Positions 43,506 through 55,971 of a DNA stretch of 64,000 bases are shown here, in pieces (positions within the stretch are counted from its first letter, which is position 1; every line of letters starts with the position of its first letter). The position numbers were made by a program, and so were the translations under genes. The stretch comes from Mycoplana azooxidifex (GTDB taxonomy: Bacteria > Pseudomonadota > Alphaproteobacteria > Rhizobiales > Rhizobiaceae). The notes beneath the pieces are model-generated. The model was not told the origin of the DNA. It saw only the letters and a list, made by a program, of their open reading frames with translations, and searched no databases. The DNA is taken from NCBI RefSeq assembly GCF_014196765.1, contig NZ_JACIEE010000003.1, forward strand, positions 372,001-436,000, written 5' to 3'.

Positions 43506-44465
43506 TCAGTAGCCGGCGGCGCGATCGACCACATGCTCCAGCGGCTCGCCGTTCTCGATGCGGTCCATCTGGCGCTCGACATGGGAAAACAGCGCGCCGA
43601 CGTCGGACGCGGCTGCCGCATGTGGCGTGACGAAGACCTTCTCGTGGGTCCAGAGCGGGCTTTGAAGCGGCAGCGGCTCCGTCTCGAACACGTCGAGCGA
43701 GGCGCCGGCAAGAATGCCGCCATCGAGGGCTGCCAGGACGTCTGCCTCGACCTGGCTGCCGCCACGGCCGGCATTGACGAAGACGGGGCCGCCGAGGGCG
43801 CCCTTGCGGCGGAGCTTCTTGAACAGCGAGGCATTGAATATGCCGGTGGTGTCAGGCGTCAGTGGCAGCAGGCCGACGAGAATGTCCGTCCGCGCCAGAA
43901 AGGCATCCAGCCCCGCCGCATCGAAGGTCTCGACGCCCTCGATCTGCTTCTTGCGCCGCGACCAGCCGATGACGTCGAAGCCCATGACCTTCAGCTTCCG
44001 GGCCGCGTCCTGGCCCAGCACGCCCGTCCCCATGATGCCGACGGTCACCTCAGCCGCCTCGGGCTGGGCCAGTTCGTGCCACAGGCGCTTGCGGTTCTGC
44101 GCCTCGTAGGCCTTGAACTGGCGCAGATGCAGGAGGCACTGCATCACGACCCACTCGCTCATCCGGTTCGTCAGCGTCGGATCGACGAAACGGACCACCG
44201 GGACGTCCGGTAGGGCGGGCAAGGTCATGACGTGATCGACGCCGGCGCCGCCGGAAAAGACCACCTCCAGGTTCGACGCACGCGCGAAGAGATCGGCCGA
44301 GGGACGCCACACCACGGCATAGCCGGCGCCGGAGAGATCGCGACTGCGATTGGCGGGAAGCGCCAGGTCGATCACCTCCCTGCCCGCGAAGGCGCCCTTG
44401 AGGGCGGTCGCGATCTGCGCGCGGTCGAATTTCAGGTCGAGGATGACGGGGCTGTTCTTTTGCAC
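43506..44465 (-). CDS. ghrA: Glyoxylate/hydroxypyruvate reductase A
   Basis: NAD(P)H-dependent 2-hydroxyacid dehydrogenase of the GhrA type, 319 residues. The Rossmann motif GIMGTGVLGQDAARKL is near 143. The catalytic Arg is in NAGRGGSQVE near 231, the Glu in LDVFETEPLP near 260, and the His in TPHAAA near 282. The WSRRKK stretch after the second strand suggests NADPH preference. It lies 13 nt after yejF on the same strand, so it may be on the yej transcript. Confidence 0.9.
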   Translation of the reverse strand: MQKNSPVILDLKFDRAQIATALKGAFAGREVIDLALPANRSRDLSGAGYAVVWRPSADLFARASNLEVVFSGGAGVDHVMTLPALPDVPVVRFVDPTLTNRMSEWVVMQCLLHLRQFKAYEAQNRKRLWHELAQPEAAEVTVGIMGTGVLGQDAARKLKVMGFDVIGWSRRKKQIEGVETFDAAGLDAFLARTDILVGLLPLTPDTTGIFNASLFKKLRRKGALGGPVFVNAGRGGSQVEADVLAALDGGILAGASLDVFETEPLPLQSPLWTHEKVFVTPHAAAASDVGALFSHVERQMDRIENGEPLEHVVDRAAGY

Positions 44466-44478
44466 GTTGCGCTACCTG

Positions 44479-46134
<1,656 letters not shown>

Positions 46135-46142
46135 GGCAGCGC

Positions 46143-47288
46143 TCACCGGAAGGTCTTCCTCGGGTCAAAGGCGTCGCGGGTGGCCTCGCCGACGAAAATC
46201 AGCAGGGACAGCATCAGCGACATGATGGCGAAGGCGGTGATCCCGAGCCACGGGGCCTGCAGGTTCTGCTTGCCCTGGGCGATCAGTTCACCCAGCGACG
46301 GCGAGCCGGGCGGCATGCCGAAGCCGAGGAAATCGAGCGAGGTCAGCGTCGTGATCGAGCCCGACAGGATGAAGGGCAGGAAGGTCAGCGTCGCCACCAT
46401 GGCGTTGGGCAGCAGGTGACGCACCATGATCGTGCCGTTGCCGACGCCGAGCGCGCGCGCGGCATTCACGTATTCGAAATTGCGCGCCCGCAGGAACTCG
46501 GCGCGCACAACGCCGACGAAGCCGACCCAGGAAAACAGGAGCATGATCGACAGCAGGATCCAGAAGCCGGGCGGCAGGATCGCGGAGATGATCAACAGGA
46601 TGTAGAGCACCGGCATCGACGACCAGATCTCGATGAACCGCTGCATCAGGAGATCGGTCCAGCCGCCGAAATAGCCCTGCACGGCGCCGGCCGAGACGCC
46701 GACGATGGCGGAGGCGATGGTGAGCGCCAGGCCGAACAGCACCGAGATGCGGAAGCCGTAGATGCCGCGGGCTAGCACGTCGCGCGCCTGGTCGTCGGTG
46801 CCGAGCCAGTTCATGTTGCCGAGGATGCAGCCGGGATCCTCGGCTCCCAGCGGATAGCCGGAGCAGCGTTCCTCCTGGCTCATCAGCCAGAACGGCTTCG
46901 TCGGTGCGGAATGGGGGATGTTCGAGTTGACGGTGCGATAGGAGTAGCGGATCGGCGGCCAGATCATCCAGCCGTTGGCCTGGATCTCGTCGCGGATGAA
47001 ATCGGACTTGTAGTCGGTCTCGGCAAGGAAGCCGCCGAATTTCTCCTCCGGATAATTCACGAGCACCGGAAACAGGATCTCGCCCTTGTAGGAGGCGATC
47101 ACGGGGCGATCGTTGGCGACGAATTCGGCGCAGAGGCTGATGCCGAACAAAAGGAGGAAGAGCCAGAGCGACCAATAGCCGCGGCGGTTGGCCCTGAAAT
47201 TCTCCCAGCGGCGCCGGTTGGTCGGCGACAGGAGGCCGCGGCGCGGTGGTTCGGCGGGTGTGGCGCGGGCATCGGGAACGGCGGCCAT
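46143..47288 (-). CDS. yejE: Peptide ABC transporter permease YejE
   Basis: Inner-membrane permease of the oligopeptide type, 381 residues. One span lies near 40-60, a large periplasmic insertion at about 60-180 (characteristic of YejE), then five spans with the docking loop AEFLRARNFEYVNAARALGV near 275 that contacts YejF. Its start shares one base with the yejB stop. Confidence 0.92.
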   Translation of the reverse strand: MAAVPDARATPAEPPRRGLLSPTNRRRWENFRANRRGYWSLWLFLLLFGISLCAEFVANDRPVIASYKGEILFPVLVNYPEEKFGGFLAETDYKSDFIRDEIQANGWMIWPPIRYSYRTVNSNIPHSAPTKPFWLMSQEERCSGYPLGAEDPGCILGNMNWLGTDDQARDVLARGIYGFRISVLFGLALTIASAIVGVSAGAVQGYFGGWTDLLMQRFIEIWSSMPVLYILLIISAILPPGFWILLSIMLLFSWVGFVGVVRAEFLRARNFEYVNAARALGVGNGTIMVRHLLPNAMVATLTFLPFILSGSITTLTSLDFLGFGMPPGSPSLGELIAQGKQNLQAPWLGITAFAIMSLMLSLLIFVGEATRDAFDPRKTFR

Positions 47289-48370
47289 CAGACGTCCCTC
47301 CGCTCGAAGTCGATGCGCGGATCGACCCAAGTGTAGAGCAGGTCCGAGATGAGGCTGACGAACAGCCCCATCAGCGAGAAGATGTAGAGGGTGGCAAAGA
47401 CGATCGGATAATCGCGGCGGACGACGGCGTCGTAGCCGAGCCTGCCCAGGCCATCGAGCGAGAAGATGTACTCGATCAAGAGCGAGCCGGTGAAGAAGGC
47501 CGAGATGAAGGCGCCGGGAAAGCCCGCGATGATGATCAGCATGGCATTGCGGAACACATGGCCGTAAAGCACCTGTCGCTCCGAGAGGCCCTTGGCGCGG
47601 GCGGTGACCACATACTGCTTCTTGATCTCGTCGATGAAGGAGTTCTTCGTCAGCAGCGTCGTCGTGGCGAAGGCCGACAGCAGCAGCGTGATCAGCGGCA
47701 GCGTCATGTGCCAGAGATAGTCGAGCGGCTTCTGCCACCAGGGAAGCTGCCAGAAGTCGTCCGAGACGATGCCGCGCAGCGGGAACCAGTCGAAGAACGA
47801 GCCGCCGGCGAAGACGACGATCAGAAGGATGCCGAAGAGGAAGCTCGGCACGGCATAGCCGACGACGATGATGGCGGAGGTCCACATGTCGAAGGGCGAA
47901 CCGTCGGAGACCGCCTTCTTGATGCCGAGCGGGATCGAGATCGCATAGGAGAGGACCAGGATCCACACGCCTAGCGATATCGAAACCGGCATCTTTTCGA
48001 GGATGAGGTCGATCACCGAGGTATTGCGGAAGAAGCTCTCGCCGAAATCGAAGCGGATATAGTTGCCCATCATCGACAGGAAGCGCTCGAGCGGCGGCTT
48101 GTCGAAGCCGAACTGCTGTTCGAGCTTGGCGATGAACTCGGGATCGAGGCCGCGCGCGCCGCGATAGCCGGAAGCGTCCTGGGAGAAATCCTGCAGCATG
48201 TCGCCGCCGCCGCCGGAAAGCCGGTCGCCGCCGCCCTGGCTGGTCAGGTCGGAAATCACCTGCTCGACCGGCCCGCCGGGGGCGAACTGGACGACGATGA
48301 AGGAGATCGCCATGATGCCAACGATCGTCGGGATCATCAGCAGCAGGCGCCGGAGGATATAGGCACCCAT
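47288..48370 (-). CDS. yejB: Peptide ABC transporter permease YejB
   Basis: Second permease, 360 residues, starting with the typical [20 protein letters not shown] first span. A Gly-rich periplasmic loop follows ([14 protein letters not shown] near 44). The docking loop [20 protein letters not shown] is near 243 and five spans complete the domain. It is separated from yejA by a 150-nt gap with a hairpin. Confidence 0.93.
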   Translation of the reverse strand: MGAYILRRLLLMIPTIVGIMAISFIVVQFAPGGPVEQVISDLTSQGGGDRLSGGGGDMLQDFSQDASGYRGARGLDPEFIAKLEQQFGFDKPPLERFLSMMGNYIRFDFGESFFRNTSVIDLILEKMPVSISLGVWILVLSYAISIPLGIKKAVSDGSPFDMWTSAIIVVGYAVPSFLFGILLIVVFAGGSFFDWFPLRGIVSDDFWQLPWWQKPLDYLWHMTLPLITLLLSAFATTTLLTKNSFIDEIKKQYVVTARAKGLSERQVLYGHVFRNAMLIIIAGFPGAFISAFFTGSLLIEYIFSLDGLGRLGYDAVVRRDYPIVFATLYIFSLMGLFVSLISDLLYTWVDPRIDFERRDV

Positions 48371-48489
48371 CAGCCCCGCCCCCGCTCGCCTGCGGATGCC
48401 ATGCCGCGCCCTATCGCCCTGTCAGCTGTCAAAACCGCCCAATCCCCGATTCTCGCCCCGCTGTCAGCGGTGATTCGTGTTTGCGTCAT

Positions 48490-48511
48490 TTGGGGCGCCG
48501 GGGCGCCCCAA
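48490..48511 (-). terminator. Intra-operon hairpin between yejA and yejB
   Basis: Palindrome TTGGGGCGCC-GG-GGCGCCCCAA just past the yejA stop, without a U tract. It probably stabilises the yejA mRNA end or partly terminates, so that the binding protein exceeds the permease. It is not a strong intrinsic terminator. Confidence 0.5.
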
Positions 48512-48520
48512 TGCAAGCGC

Positions 48521-50374
48521 TCAGTCCTGCTTGACCTCGGTCGACCACCAGGCGTCGGGGAAGCCGAGGCCATAGGTGGGCAATTCTACCGGAGGCGTGA
48601 TTCGGTTCCAATAAGCGATCGGATCCGACATGCGGTAGTACATCGGCACGACATAGTGATGGTGGAGAAGCACACGGTCCATTGCTCGGGTCGCGGCAAC
48701 GAGTTCCTCACGGTCCTTGGCGAAGATGATCCGATTGATCAGCGCATCGACGGCTGGGTCGGCGATCCCGGCATAGTTCTGCGACCCCACGCGCGACACC
48801 GAGGACGAGCCCCAGTAGTCGCCCTGCTCATTGCCCGGATGCAGGGACTGCCCCCAGACGTTCCATGTCATGTCGTAGTCGAAATCGCGGGTGCGATTGG
48901 TGTATTGCGACGGATCGACGGTGCGCAGCCGCGCATCGATGCCGATGCGCTTGAGATTGTTGGCGTAGGGTAGGGCGACGCGTTCCAGCATGGGACTGGA
49001 CAGCAGGATCTCGAAGGAGAGGGGCTCGCCGGTATCAGCCCGCACCATTCGGTTGCCCTTCAGCACGTAGCCGGCATCCTTCAGGAGCGCGACCGCCTTG
49101 CGCAGGTTCTCGCGCTGCTTGCCCGGATCGCCGCCGACCGGGTTCTCGAAGGGCTCGGTGAAGACGCTCGGCGGCACCTGGTCCTTCACCTCGTTCAGGA
49201 TCTCCAGTTCCTTGCCCTCGGGCAGGCCGGAAGAGGCCAACTCGGTGCCGAAGAAGTAGCTGTTGACCCGCTGGTACTGCCCAAAGAAGATGGTCTTGTT
49301 CAGTTCCTCGAAGTCGAAGGCATAGCCCAACGCCTCGCGCACGCGCTCGTCCTTGAACATCTCCTTGCGCATGTTCGGCACCATAGCCTGCATCACCCCG
49401 CTCGCGCGGCGGCGGTTGGGGACTTCCTCGCGCTTGATGCGGCCATCCTTGACGGCGGGGAAGTCATAGCCCGTCGCCCAGCGACTCGCCTGGTTCTCGA
49501 ACCAGTAGTCGACATTGCCGGCACGGAACGCCTCGAACTCGACGTTGCGGTCGCCATAGAAGGAATACTCGATGCGGCCGAAATTGTTCTGGCCGACATT
49601 GACGTTGAGGTCCTTGCCCCAATAGTCGTCACGCAACTCGTAGCGGATGGAGGCGCCCGGCGAGAACGAGGCGATCCGGTACGGCCCCGAGCCCATGACC
49701 GGCTCCAGTGTCGTGCGGGAAATGTCGCGCTGCTTGCCTTGGGCATCCTTTCCTTCCCACCAGTGCTTCGGCACGATCGAAAACTGGCCGAGAATCTGCG
49801 GCAGTTCGCGGTTGTTCTTCTCGTCGAAATGGAAGGTGACGTCGCGCTCGCCGGTCTTCTCCACCGAGACAACATGTTGATAGTAGTTCGTATAGAGCGG
49901 ATTGTGCTCGATCACTTTCTCGAAGGAGAAGATCACGTCTTCCGGCGTCACCGGCTGACCGTCCTCCCACTTCGCCTCGGGGCGAAGGCGAAAGGTCGCA
50001 GACGAGATGTCATCGGGATAGGAAACGCCTTCCGCGAGCAGACCGTAGGAGGTGGTGACCTCGTCCTCCGAGGACTTCATCAGCGTGTCGAACACCAAGC
50101 CGACGCCGACCGCCGCCTCGCCCTTGGCGAGCACTGGATTGAAGGTGTCGAACGTGCCGGCGTTGGACAGCCGAAGCGTCCCGCCCTTCGGCGCCTTCGG
50201 GTTGACGTAGTCGAAATGCGCAAAGCCGGGCTGGTACTTGAGATCACCGACGGTGGAAATGCCGATCCGCCATTCGGGGGTGGTCTCTTCCGCGCTTGCG
50301 GGGGCGAAAAGTGATGTCACGGCCGCCGCGGCAAGGATGAGCCCAACGAATTTTCCGGATCTGCGTAATCTCAT
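48521..50374 (-). CDS. yejA: Peptide ABC transporter substrate-binding protein YejA
   Basis: Periplasmic binding protein of family 5, 617 residues. The Sec signal peptide is about 1-28 (cut after APASA). The mature part begins WRIGISTVGDLKYQPGFAHF and contains the family's LRLSNAGTFDTFNPV near 61 and AKWEDGQPVTPEDVIFSFEK near 134. It is the first gene of yejABEF. The 190-nt gap to the divergent mepA holds the promoter, but no boxes are clear. Confidence 0.93.
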   Translation of the reverse strand: MRLRRSGKFVGLILAAAAVTSLFAPASAEETTPEWRIGISTVGDLKYQPGFAHFDYVNPKAPKGGTLRLSNAGTFDTFNPVLAKGEAAVGVGLVFDTLMKSSEDEVTTSYGLLAEGVSYPDDISSATFRLRPEAKWEDGQPVTPEDVIFSFEKVIEHNPLYTNYYQHVVSVEKTGERDVTFHFDEKNNRELPQILGQFSIVPKHWWEGKDAQGKQRDISRTTLEPVMGSGPYRIASFSPGASIRYELRDDYWGKDLNVNVGQNNFGRIEYSFYGDRNVEFEAFRAGNVDYWFENQASRWATGYDFPAVKDGRIKREEVPNRRRASGVMQAMVPNMRKEMFKDERVREALGYAFDFEELNKTIFFGQYQRVNSYFFGTELASSGLPEGKELEILNEVKDQVPPSVFTEPFENPVGGDPGKQRENLRKAVALLKDAGYVLKGNRMVRADTGEPLSFEILLSSPMLERVALPYANNLKRIGIDARLRTVDPSQYTNRTRDFDYDMTWNVWGQSLHPGNEQGDYWGSSSVSRVGSQNYAGIADPAVDALINRIIFAKDREELVAATRAMDRVLLHHHYVVPMYYRMSDPIAYWNRITPPVELPTYGLGFPDAWWSTEVKQD

Positions 50375-50564
50375 GCCAAGCCCCTAGTCATTGATCGTTC
50401 CTGTCGTCTGCCGGAAAGATTAGACAAATTCCGGGCAAAGGACACAAGCCGCCATGAAAGCGGCGATTTTTTGCGGCCCCCTCGCGACTCAGAAATCCAT
50501 TTCCGCGAAAGCGCGTCGTGCTATTCGCACAGAACGAAAACACAGATCGATTCCGGACGGCACA

Positions 50565-51620
50565 ATGTCTTTCAAGCTCATGACGCTCCTTTCCCGTCTC
50601 GGCGCCACAGCCGCGCTTCTCGCCGCCGTCGCGGCCCCGCTGCATGCCGAGGAGCGGCCGGCCAAGGAACTGTTCGGGGCAAGGGCGCTGCCGGCGGCGA
50701 TGCAGACGCAGGCCTACGGTTCCTATGCCAAGGGATGCATCGCAGGGGCCGTGGCAATCCCGACGGACGGCCCGGCCTGGCAGGCGATGCGGCTCTCGCG
50801 CAATCGGCGCTGGGGCCATCCGGCCATGATCGCCCTTCTGGAGCAGTTCTCGCAGGATGCGCGCAAGCTCGACTGGCCGGGCCTGCTGCTCGGCGACATT
50901 TCGCAGCCGCGCGGCGGGCCAATGCTTTCGGGCCACGCATCGCATCAGATGGGGCTAGACGCCGACATCTGGTTCACGCCGATGCCGGACCGGCGACTGA
51001 GCGCCCAGGAGCGGGAGCAACTCCCCTTCACCTCCATGCTCGACAAGAGCAAATTCCTGACGGTCGATTCGCGACGCTGGACTTCCACGCATGCGCGGCT
51101 CGTCATGAAGGCTGCCAGCTATCCGCAGGTCGAACGTGTCTTCGTCAATCCGGCGATCAAGAAGAAGCTTTGCGAAACGTGGCAGGGCGACCGCTCGCTG
51201 CTCGGCAAGGTCCGCCCGATCTACGGTCATGACGAACACTTCCACATCCGCATCAAATGCCCGCCGGGCTCTGCCAACTGCAAAGGCCAGGCTGCCGTGC
51301 CGGCCGGCGACGGCTGCGACAAATCGCTCGCCTGGTGGTTCACCAAGGAGCCCTGGGCGAAACCGAAGCCGAAGAAGGACCAGAAGCCGGTGAAGCCGCG
51401 CTACGTCAAGCTCTCCGATCTGCCGAAATCCTGCGCGGCGGTTCTGGCAGGGCCGGCGCCGGCCTCCGAGCAGGAGGTCACCTATGGCGGCGGCGCAGCG
51501 ATGGCATTTGCAGCGCAGCCTGCGGCCGAAGACGGGATCGCCGCAGTGATCGCGGCCGATGGCGGCGCGGAACCTGCGGGCATCATCCCCGTCCCCTTGC
51601 CGCGGCCCTCGCTGCAGTGA
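50565..51620 (+). CDS. mepA: Penicillin-insensitive murein endopeptidase MepA
   Basis: Periplasmic zinc endopeptidase (M74) that cuts cross-links in peptidoglycan. A signal peptide (about 1-27, ending LHA) is followed by the catalytic domain. Zinc ligands are in SGHASHQMGLDADIWF near 124-139 and in the C-terminal YGHDEHFHIRIKCP near 222-235. The 351-residue length exceeds E. coli MepA (274) because of a basic linker (KPKPKKDQKP) and an Ala-rich tail ending PVPLPRPSLQ. The ATG at 50565 leads directly into the signal peptide. Confidence 0.92.
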   Translation: MSFKLMTLLSRLGATAALLAAVAAPLHAEERPAKELFGARALPAAMQTQAYGSYAKGCIAGAVAIPTDGPAWQAMRLSRNRRWGHPAMIALLEQFSQDARKLDWPGLLLGDISQPRGGPMLSGHASHQMGLDADIWFTPMPDRRLSAQEREQLPFTSMLDKSKFLTVDSRRWTSTHARLVMKAASYPQVERVFVNPAIKKKLCETWQGDRSLLGKVRPIYGHDEHFHIRIKCPPGSANCKGQAAVPAGDGCDKSLAWWFTKEPWAKPKPKKDQKPVKPRYVKLSDLPKSCAAVLAGPAPASEQEVTYGGGAAMAFAAQPAAEDGIAAVIAADGGAEPAGIIPVPLPRPSLQ

Positions 51621-51725
51621 CGTAGCCTTGCCCGTCGAATGCGGCTTTTCATGCGCGGCGCCCTGCTATACAGAGCGTCTAATCGATTTAAAATCCGACG
51701 ACCTGCCGCTTGAGGGACCGCGTCC

Positions 51726-52100
51726 ATGCCGCTTCCGAAGACCATCGCGCTCATCGCCCACGACGAGAAGAAGGATGAGATGGCGGAGTTCGCCAGGCGG
51801 AACGAGGCGGCCTTGATGGCCTGCCGGATCTTCGCCACCGGCACCACCGGCGGCCGGGTGCAGGCCGCCTGCCCGGAACTGGACGTGACGCCCCTGAAGA
51901 GCGGCCCGCTCGGCGGGGACCAGCAGATCGGCGCGCTGATCGCCACCGGCGAGGTCGACATGCTGATCTTCTTCGTCGATCCGCTGACGGCGATGCCGCA
52001 CGACGTCGACGTCAAGGCGCTGATGCGGCTTGCGATCGTCTACGACATCCCGATGGCGCTCAATCTCGCGACCGCCGAGCTGCTGGTTGCGGGCGGCTGA
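51726..52100 (+). CDS. mgsA: Methylglyoxal synthase
   Basis: Converts dihydroxyacetone phosphate to methylglyoxal and phosphate, bypassing lower glycolysis. The 124-residue protein has [13 protein letters not shown] near 7, FATGTTGG near 37 (phosphate binding), [11 protein letters not shown] near 58 and [18 protein letters not shown] near 78, which includes the catalytic Asp and His. It is shorter than the E. coli enzyme (152) but complete. It lies 69 nt upstream of glk. Confidence 0.93.
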   Translation: MPLPKTIALIAHDEKKDEMAEFARRNEAALMACRIFATGTTGGRVQAACPELDVTPLKSGPLGGDQQIGALIATGEVDMLIFFVDPLTAMPHDVDVKALMRLAIVYDIPMALNLATAELLVAGG

Positions 52101-52169
52101 CAACGGTGGCAAAAGCCTTCGGATAAGTTACTCATCGCGGCGCGAAGACCGGGAGGAAAACGAGACATC

Positions 52170-53195
52170 ATGGCAAAGTCGAACGACGGCGAGATCGCCC
52201 TGCCCTTTCCCATCCTGATCGGTGACATTGGCGGCACCAATGCCCGCTTCGCGCTGCTGCTCGACGCCTTTGCCCCGCCGAAGGAATTCCCGATCATCCA
52301 GACGGCGCAGTTCAAGACCATCGACGACGCGCTGCAGCGCTCGATCCTCGACAAGAGCTCGGTCCAGCCGCGTTCGGCGATCCTGGCGCTCGCCGGCCCG
52401 ATCCAGGGCGACGAGGTGCCGCTGACGAACTGCGACTGGGTCGTGCGCCCGCGCGACATGATCGCCAATCTCGGGCTGGAAGACGTATTGCTCGTCAACG
52501 ACTTCGAGGCTCAGGCGCTGGCGATCGCCGCGCTCTCCGACGGCGATCGCGAGAAGATCGGCGGCGGCGAGGAGAATTTCGCGGCGTCCCGCGCCGTGCT
52601 CGGTCCCGGCACCGGCCTGGGCGTGGCCGGGCTCGTGCATGCGATGCACGCCTGGATCCCCGTTCCGGGCGAAGGCGGCCATATCGACATCGGACCGCGC
52701 AGCGAGCGCGACTACCAGATCTGGCCGTTCCTCGAGCCGATCGAGGGGCGCATGTCCGCAGAGCAGGTGCTGTGCGGGCGGGGCATCATGAACATCTACC
52801 ACGCCATCTGCGCCACTGAGCGCCGCGAAGCCACGCTGGACGCGCCAGCTGCGGTGACCGGTGCGGCCCTTTCGAAATCCGACCCGGACGCCATCGAGAC
52901 GGTGTCGCTGTTTTCGACCTATCTCGGGCGGGTCGCCGGTGACATCGCCATGATCTTCATGGCCAAGGGCGGCGTCTATCTCTCCGGCGGCATCTCGCAG
53001 AAGATCCTTCCGGCGCTGCGCGGCCCAGAATTCCGCGCCGGGTTCGAGGACAAGGCCCCGCACGGGGAAATGCTGCGCGAAATTCCCACGTTCGTGGTCA
53101 CGCATCCGATGGCCGCACTCGCGGGCCTTGCCGCCTTTGCCCGCATGCCCGACCGCTTCGGCGTGGCCAGCGAAGGACGCCGCTGGCGGAAGTAG
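52170..53195 (+). CDS. glk: Glucokinase
   Basis: Phosphorylates glucose with ATP. The 341-residue protein belongs to the Glk family (PF02685), shown by [14 protein letters not shown] near 13 (phosphate loop), [19 protein letters not shown] near 71, [10 protein letters not shown] near 109 with the catalytic Asp, and GTGLGVAG near 148. The start has no perfect ribosome-binding site: GGGAGGA is about 13 nt upstream. Confidence 0.94.
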   Translation: MAKSNDGEIALPFPILIGDIGGTNARFALLLDAFAPPKEFPIIQTAQFKTIDDALQRSILDKSSVQPRSAILALAGPIQGDEVPLTNCDWVVRPRDMIANLGLEDVLLVNDFEAQALAIAALSDGDREKIGGGEENFAASRAVLGPGTGLGVAGLVHAMHAWIPVPGEGGHIDIGPRSERDYQIWPFLEPIEGRMSAEQVLCGRGIMNIYHAICATERREATLDAPAAVTGAALSKSDPDAIETVSLFSTYLGRVAGDIAMIFMAKGGVYLSGGISQKILPALRGPEFRAGFEDKAPHGEMLREIPTFVVTHPMAALAGLAAFARMPDRFGVASEGRRWRK

Positions 53196-53311
53196 GTCCG
53201 CGGCCTCATCAACGCCAGACTCGCCAAACGCGGCGCAAGGCACTATAGAGCGCCGCAACAGGCGCCGCAGATGCCAAAGGCGCCGGTCGCCGCTGCAGGA
53301 AAGATGAGTTA

Positions 53312-55123
53312 TTGAGCGAAAAGCACCGTAGCGATCGTCACGTCAGTGCCGAAACGATCACGGGCGTTCTGAAGCGCGTCGTTTCGGAGAACGGGCGCGA
53401 TCACATTCGCGGCTATGTCTTTGCGATCTTCTGCCTCGTCATCGTCGCCGGTTCCACGGCGTTTACCGCCTGGATCATGGAGGCGGTCGTCAACGAGGCC
53501 TTTGCCAACCGTCGCGCGGATCTCGTCGCCTGGATCTGCGGGGCGATCCTGCTGGCCTTCATCCTGCGCGGATTTGCGACCTACGGCCAGGCGGTGACGC
53601 TGTCCAAGATCGGCAACAACATCGTCGCAAACTACCAGCGCCGGCTCTATTCTCACCTGATGAGCCTGAGCGTCGGCTTCTTCAGCGAGGCCCGGTCGGC
53701 GCGGCTGGCGGCGCAGATCAACCAGAACATCAACGGCATCCGCGACGTCCTCAACCTGACGGTGACGTCGATCGCGCGCGATTTCCTGACGCTGATCGCG
53801 CTGATCGGCGTGATGATCTCCAAGGACGCGCTGCTGACGGCGATCGTCTTCCTCGTGGCCCCGCCGCTGCTGCTCGGACTGCGCTACGTCTCCAAGCGGC
53901 TGAAGTCGGCGACACGCGAATCGGTGCTGATCAACAGCCATGTGCTCGGCGCCATCCAGGAGACGATCCAGGGCATCAGCATCGTCAAGGCGTTCACGAT
54001 GGAGGAGCAGCTTCGCGCCAAGGTCGAGACGATCATCGACCAGGCGGAGAAGCGCTCCAACCGCATCGCCCGGCTTTCGGAGCGGACCGCGCCGATGACG
54101 GAGACCTTTGCCGGGGTGGCGATCGCCAGCGTGCTCGGCTATTCGGCCTACCAGGCGATCTATGGCGGGGTGCTGCCGGGCGCATTCTTCGCCTTCATCG
54201 CCGCACTCCTGATGGCCTACGACCCGGCACGGCGGCTTGCGCGGCTGCAGGTGTCGATGGAGCGGGCCGCCGTCAATGCGCGGATGATCTACGAGATCCT
54301 CGACATCGAACCGCACCAGCGCGACCGCGCCGACGCGAAGCCTATCAGGATCGAGAAGGCAGAGATCGAGTTCCGCAACGTCTCCTTCGCCTACGGCAGC
54401 GGCAAGAGCATCCTCAACGGCGTCAGCTTCGTTGCCGAGGGCGGCAGGACGACGGCGCTCGTCGGGCCGTCGGGCGCCGGCAAGTCGACGGTGATCAGCC
54501 TGATCCCGCGCTTCTACGATCCGGAGGACGGCGAGATTTTGATCGACGGCCAGGACATCGCGCATGTGACCAAGCAGTCGCTGCGCAACAACCTCGCCTA
54601 TGTCTCGCAGCAGCCCTATCTCTTCGAAGGCACGATCCGCGACAACATCCGCTACGGCCGGCCCGAGGCGACCGATGCCGAAGTGGAGGAGGCCGCCCTG
54701 CTCGCCTATGCGCACGAATTCATTCTCGATCAGCCGCAGGGCTACGACACGCCGGTCGGTGAGAATGGCATCACGCTTTCGGGCGGCCAGCGCCAGCGGC
54801 TGTCGATCGCGCGCGCGCTGGTGCGCAATGCGCCGATCCTTCTGCTCGACGAGGCGACGTCCGCGCTGGACACCGAATCCGAACAGGCCGTGCAGAAGGC
54901 GCTGGAGCATGCGATGAGCGGGCGGACGGTCGTGGTGATCGCCCACAGGCTCTCCACGGTCGTGAACGCCGACAAGATCATCGTGATGCAGAGCGGCGCC
55001 GTCGCCGAGGAAGGCACGCACGATGTCCTTGCCGGGCGCATCGACGGTCTTTACGCTCGGCTGCACAATCTGCAGGCACCCGGCGGAGATCCGCAGGAAG
55101 CGGGGAAGGAAACAGGAGAATGA
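53312..55123 (+). CDS. ABC exporter (fused permease and ATPase)
   Basis: Half-transporter of the MsbA/type I exporter kind, 603 residues: six-span membrane domain (about 30-330) and ATPase domain with Walker [10 protein letters not shown] near 387, signature [15 protein letters not shown] near 490 and Walker [16 protein letters not shown] near 511. The substrate is unknown; lipid or glycan export would fit. The start is a TTG at 53312, overlapped by a three-codon frame (ATG AGT TAT TGA) that sits behind AGGAAAG; translation may be re-initiated or weak. Its stop overlaps dapB (ATGA). Confidence 0.88.
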   Translation: MSEKHRSDRHVSAETITGVLKRVVSENGRDHIRGYVFAIFCLVIVAGSTAFTAWIMEAVVNEAFANRRADLVAWICGAILLAFILRGFATYGQAVTLSKIGNNIVANYQRRLYSHLMSLSVGFFSEARSARLAAQINQNINGIRDVLNLTVTSIARDFLTLIALIGVMISKDALLTAIVFLVAPPLLLGLRYVSKRLKSATRESVLINSHVLGAIQETIQGISIVKAFTMEEQLRAKVETIIDQAEKRSNRIARLSERTAPMTETFAGVAIASVLGYSAYQAIYGGVLPGAFFAFIAALLMAYDPARRLARLQVSMERAAVNARMIYEILDIEPHQRDRADAKPIRIEKAEIEFRNVSFAYGSGKSILNGVSFVAEGGRTTALVGPSGAGKSTVISLIPRFYDPEDGEILIDGQDIAHVTKQSLRNNLAYVSQQPYLFEGTIRDNIRYGRPEATDAEVEEAALLAYAHEFILDQPQGYDTPVGENGITLSGGQRQRLSIARALVRNAPILLLDEATSALDTESEQAVQKALEHAMSGRTVVVIAHRLSTVVNADKIIVMQSGAVAEEGTHDVLAGRIDGLYARLHNLQAPGGDPQEAGKETGE

Positions 55124-55938
55124 CGGCAGGCGACATGAAGCTGGTCGTGGTGGGCGCCGGCGGCCGGATGGGCCAGACGCTGATCCGGACGATCCATGCC
55201 ATCGACGGCGCACGGCTGTTTGCCGCGATCGAACGCCCCGGTTCCCCCTTCGTGGGCAAGGACGCGGGCGAACTTGCGGGGCTCGGACCGATCGGCGTCA
55301 AGGTGACGGACCAGCCGCTCGAAGCTTTCGTGGAGGCGGAAGGGGTGCTGGACTTTACGGCTCCCACAGCATCGGTCGAGTTTGCCGGCCTCGCGGCCCA
55401 GGCGCGCATCGTCCATGTGATCGGCACGACGGGCTGCTCGGCGGACGACGATGCGAAGATCGCGGCCGCTGCCCGCCACGCCCGGATCGTCAAGTCGGGC
55501 AACATGAGCCTCGGCGTCAACCTGCTCGCCGTCGTGGCCGAGCAGGCGGCACGCGCGCTCGACGCCTCCGACTGGGACATCGAGATCCTCGAGATGCATC
55601 ATCGCCACAAGGTGGATGCGCCGTCCGGCACCGCACTCCTGCTCGGCGAGGCAGCAGCGCGCGGGCGCGGCATTGCGCTTGCAGACAATTCCGTGCGGGT
55701 GCGCGACGGCCATACCGGTGCGCGCGTGGCAGGCACGATCGGCTTTGCCGCGCTGCGCGGCGGATCGGTCGTCGGCGAGCATTCGGTAGTGCTGGCCGGC
55801 GAAGGCGAACTGGTGACCTTGTCGCACAGTGCCGGCGACCGCGCGATCTTCGCGCGCGGCGCGGTCAAGGCAGCACTCTGGGCGCGTGACAAGAAGCCCG
55901 GCCTCTACACCATGCTCGACGTGCTCGGGCTGAACTGA
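55120..55938 (+). CDS. dapB: 4-hydroxy-tetrahydrodipicolinate reductase
   Basis: Second step of the lysine/diaminopimelate branch. The 272-residue protein has the NAD(P) loop [12 protein letters not shown] near 9, IGTTGC near 105, the catalytic His pair and Lys in [15 protein letters not shown] near 159, and the tetramer segment [16 protein letters not shown] near 209. The ATG at 55120 overlaps the exporter stop; an inner ATG at 55135 is equally plausible and removes five residues. Confidence 0.94.
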   Translation: MTAGDMKLVVVGAGGRMGQTLIRTIHAIDGARLFAAIERPGSPFVGKDAGELAGLGPIGVKVTDQPLEAFVEAEGVLDFTAPTASVEFAGLAAQARIVHVIGTTGCSADDDAKIAAAARHARIVKSGNMSLGVNLLAVVAEQAARALDASDWDIEILEMHHRHKVDAPSGTALLLGEAAARGRGIALADNSVRVRDGHTGARVAGTIGFAALRGGSVVGEHSVVLAGEGELVTLSHSAGDRAIFARGAVKAALWARDKKPGLYTMLDVLGLN

Positions 55939-55971
55939 CCACCCCATCTCAATGCGAGGAGCGAAGACCAC

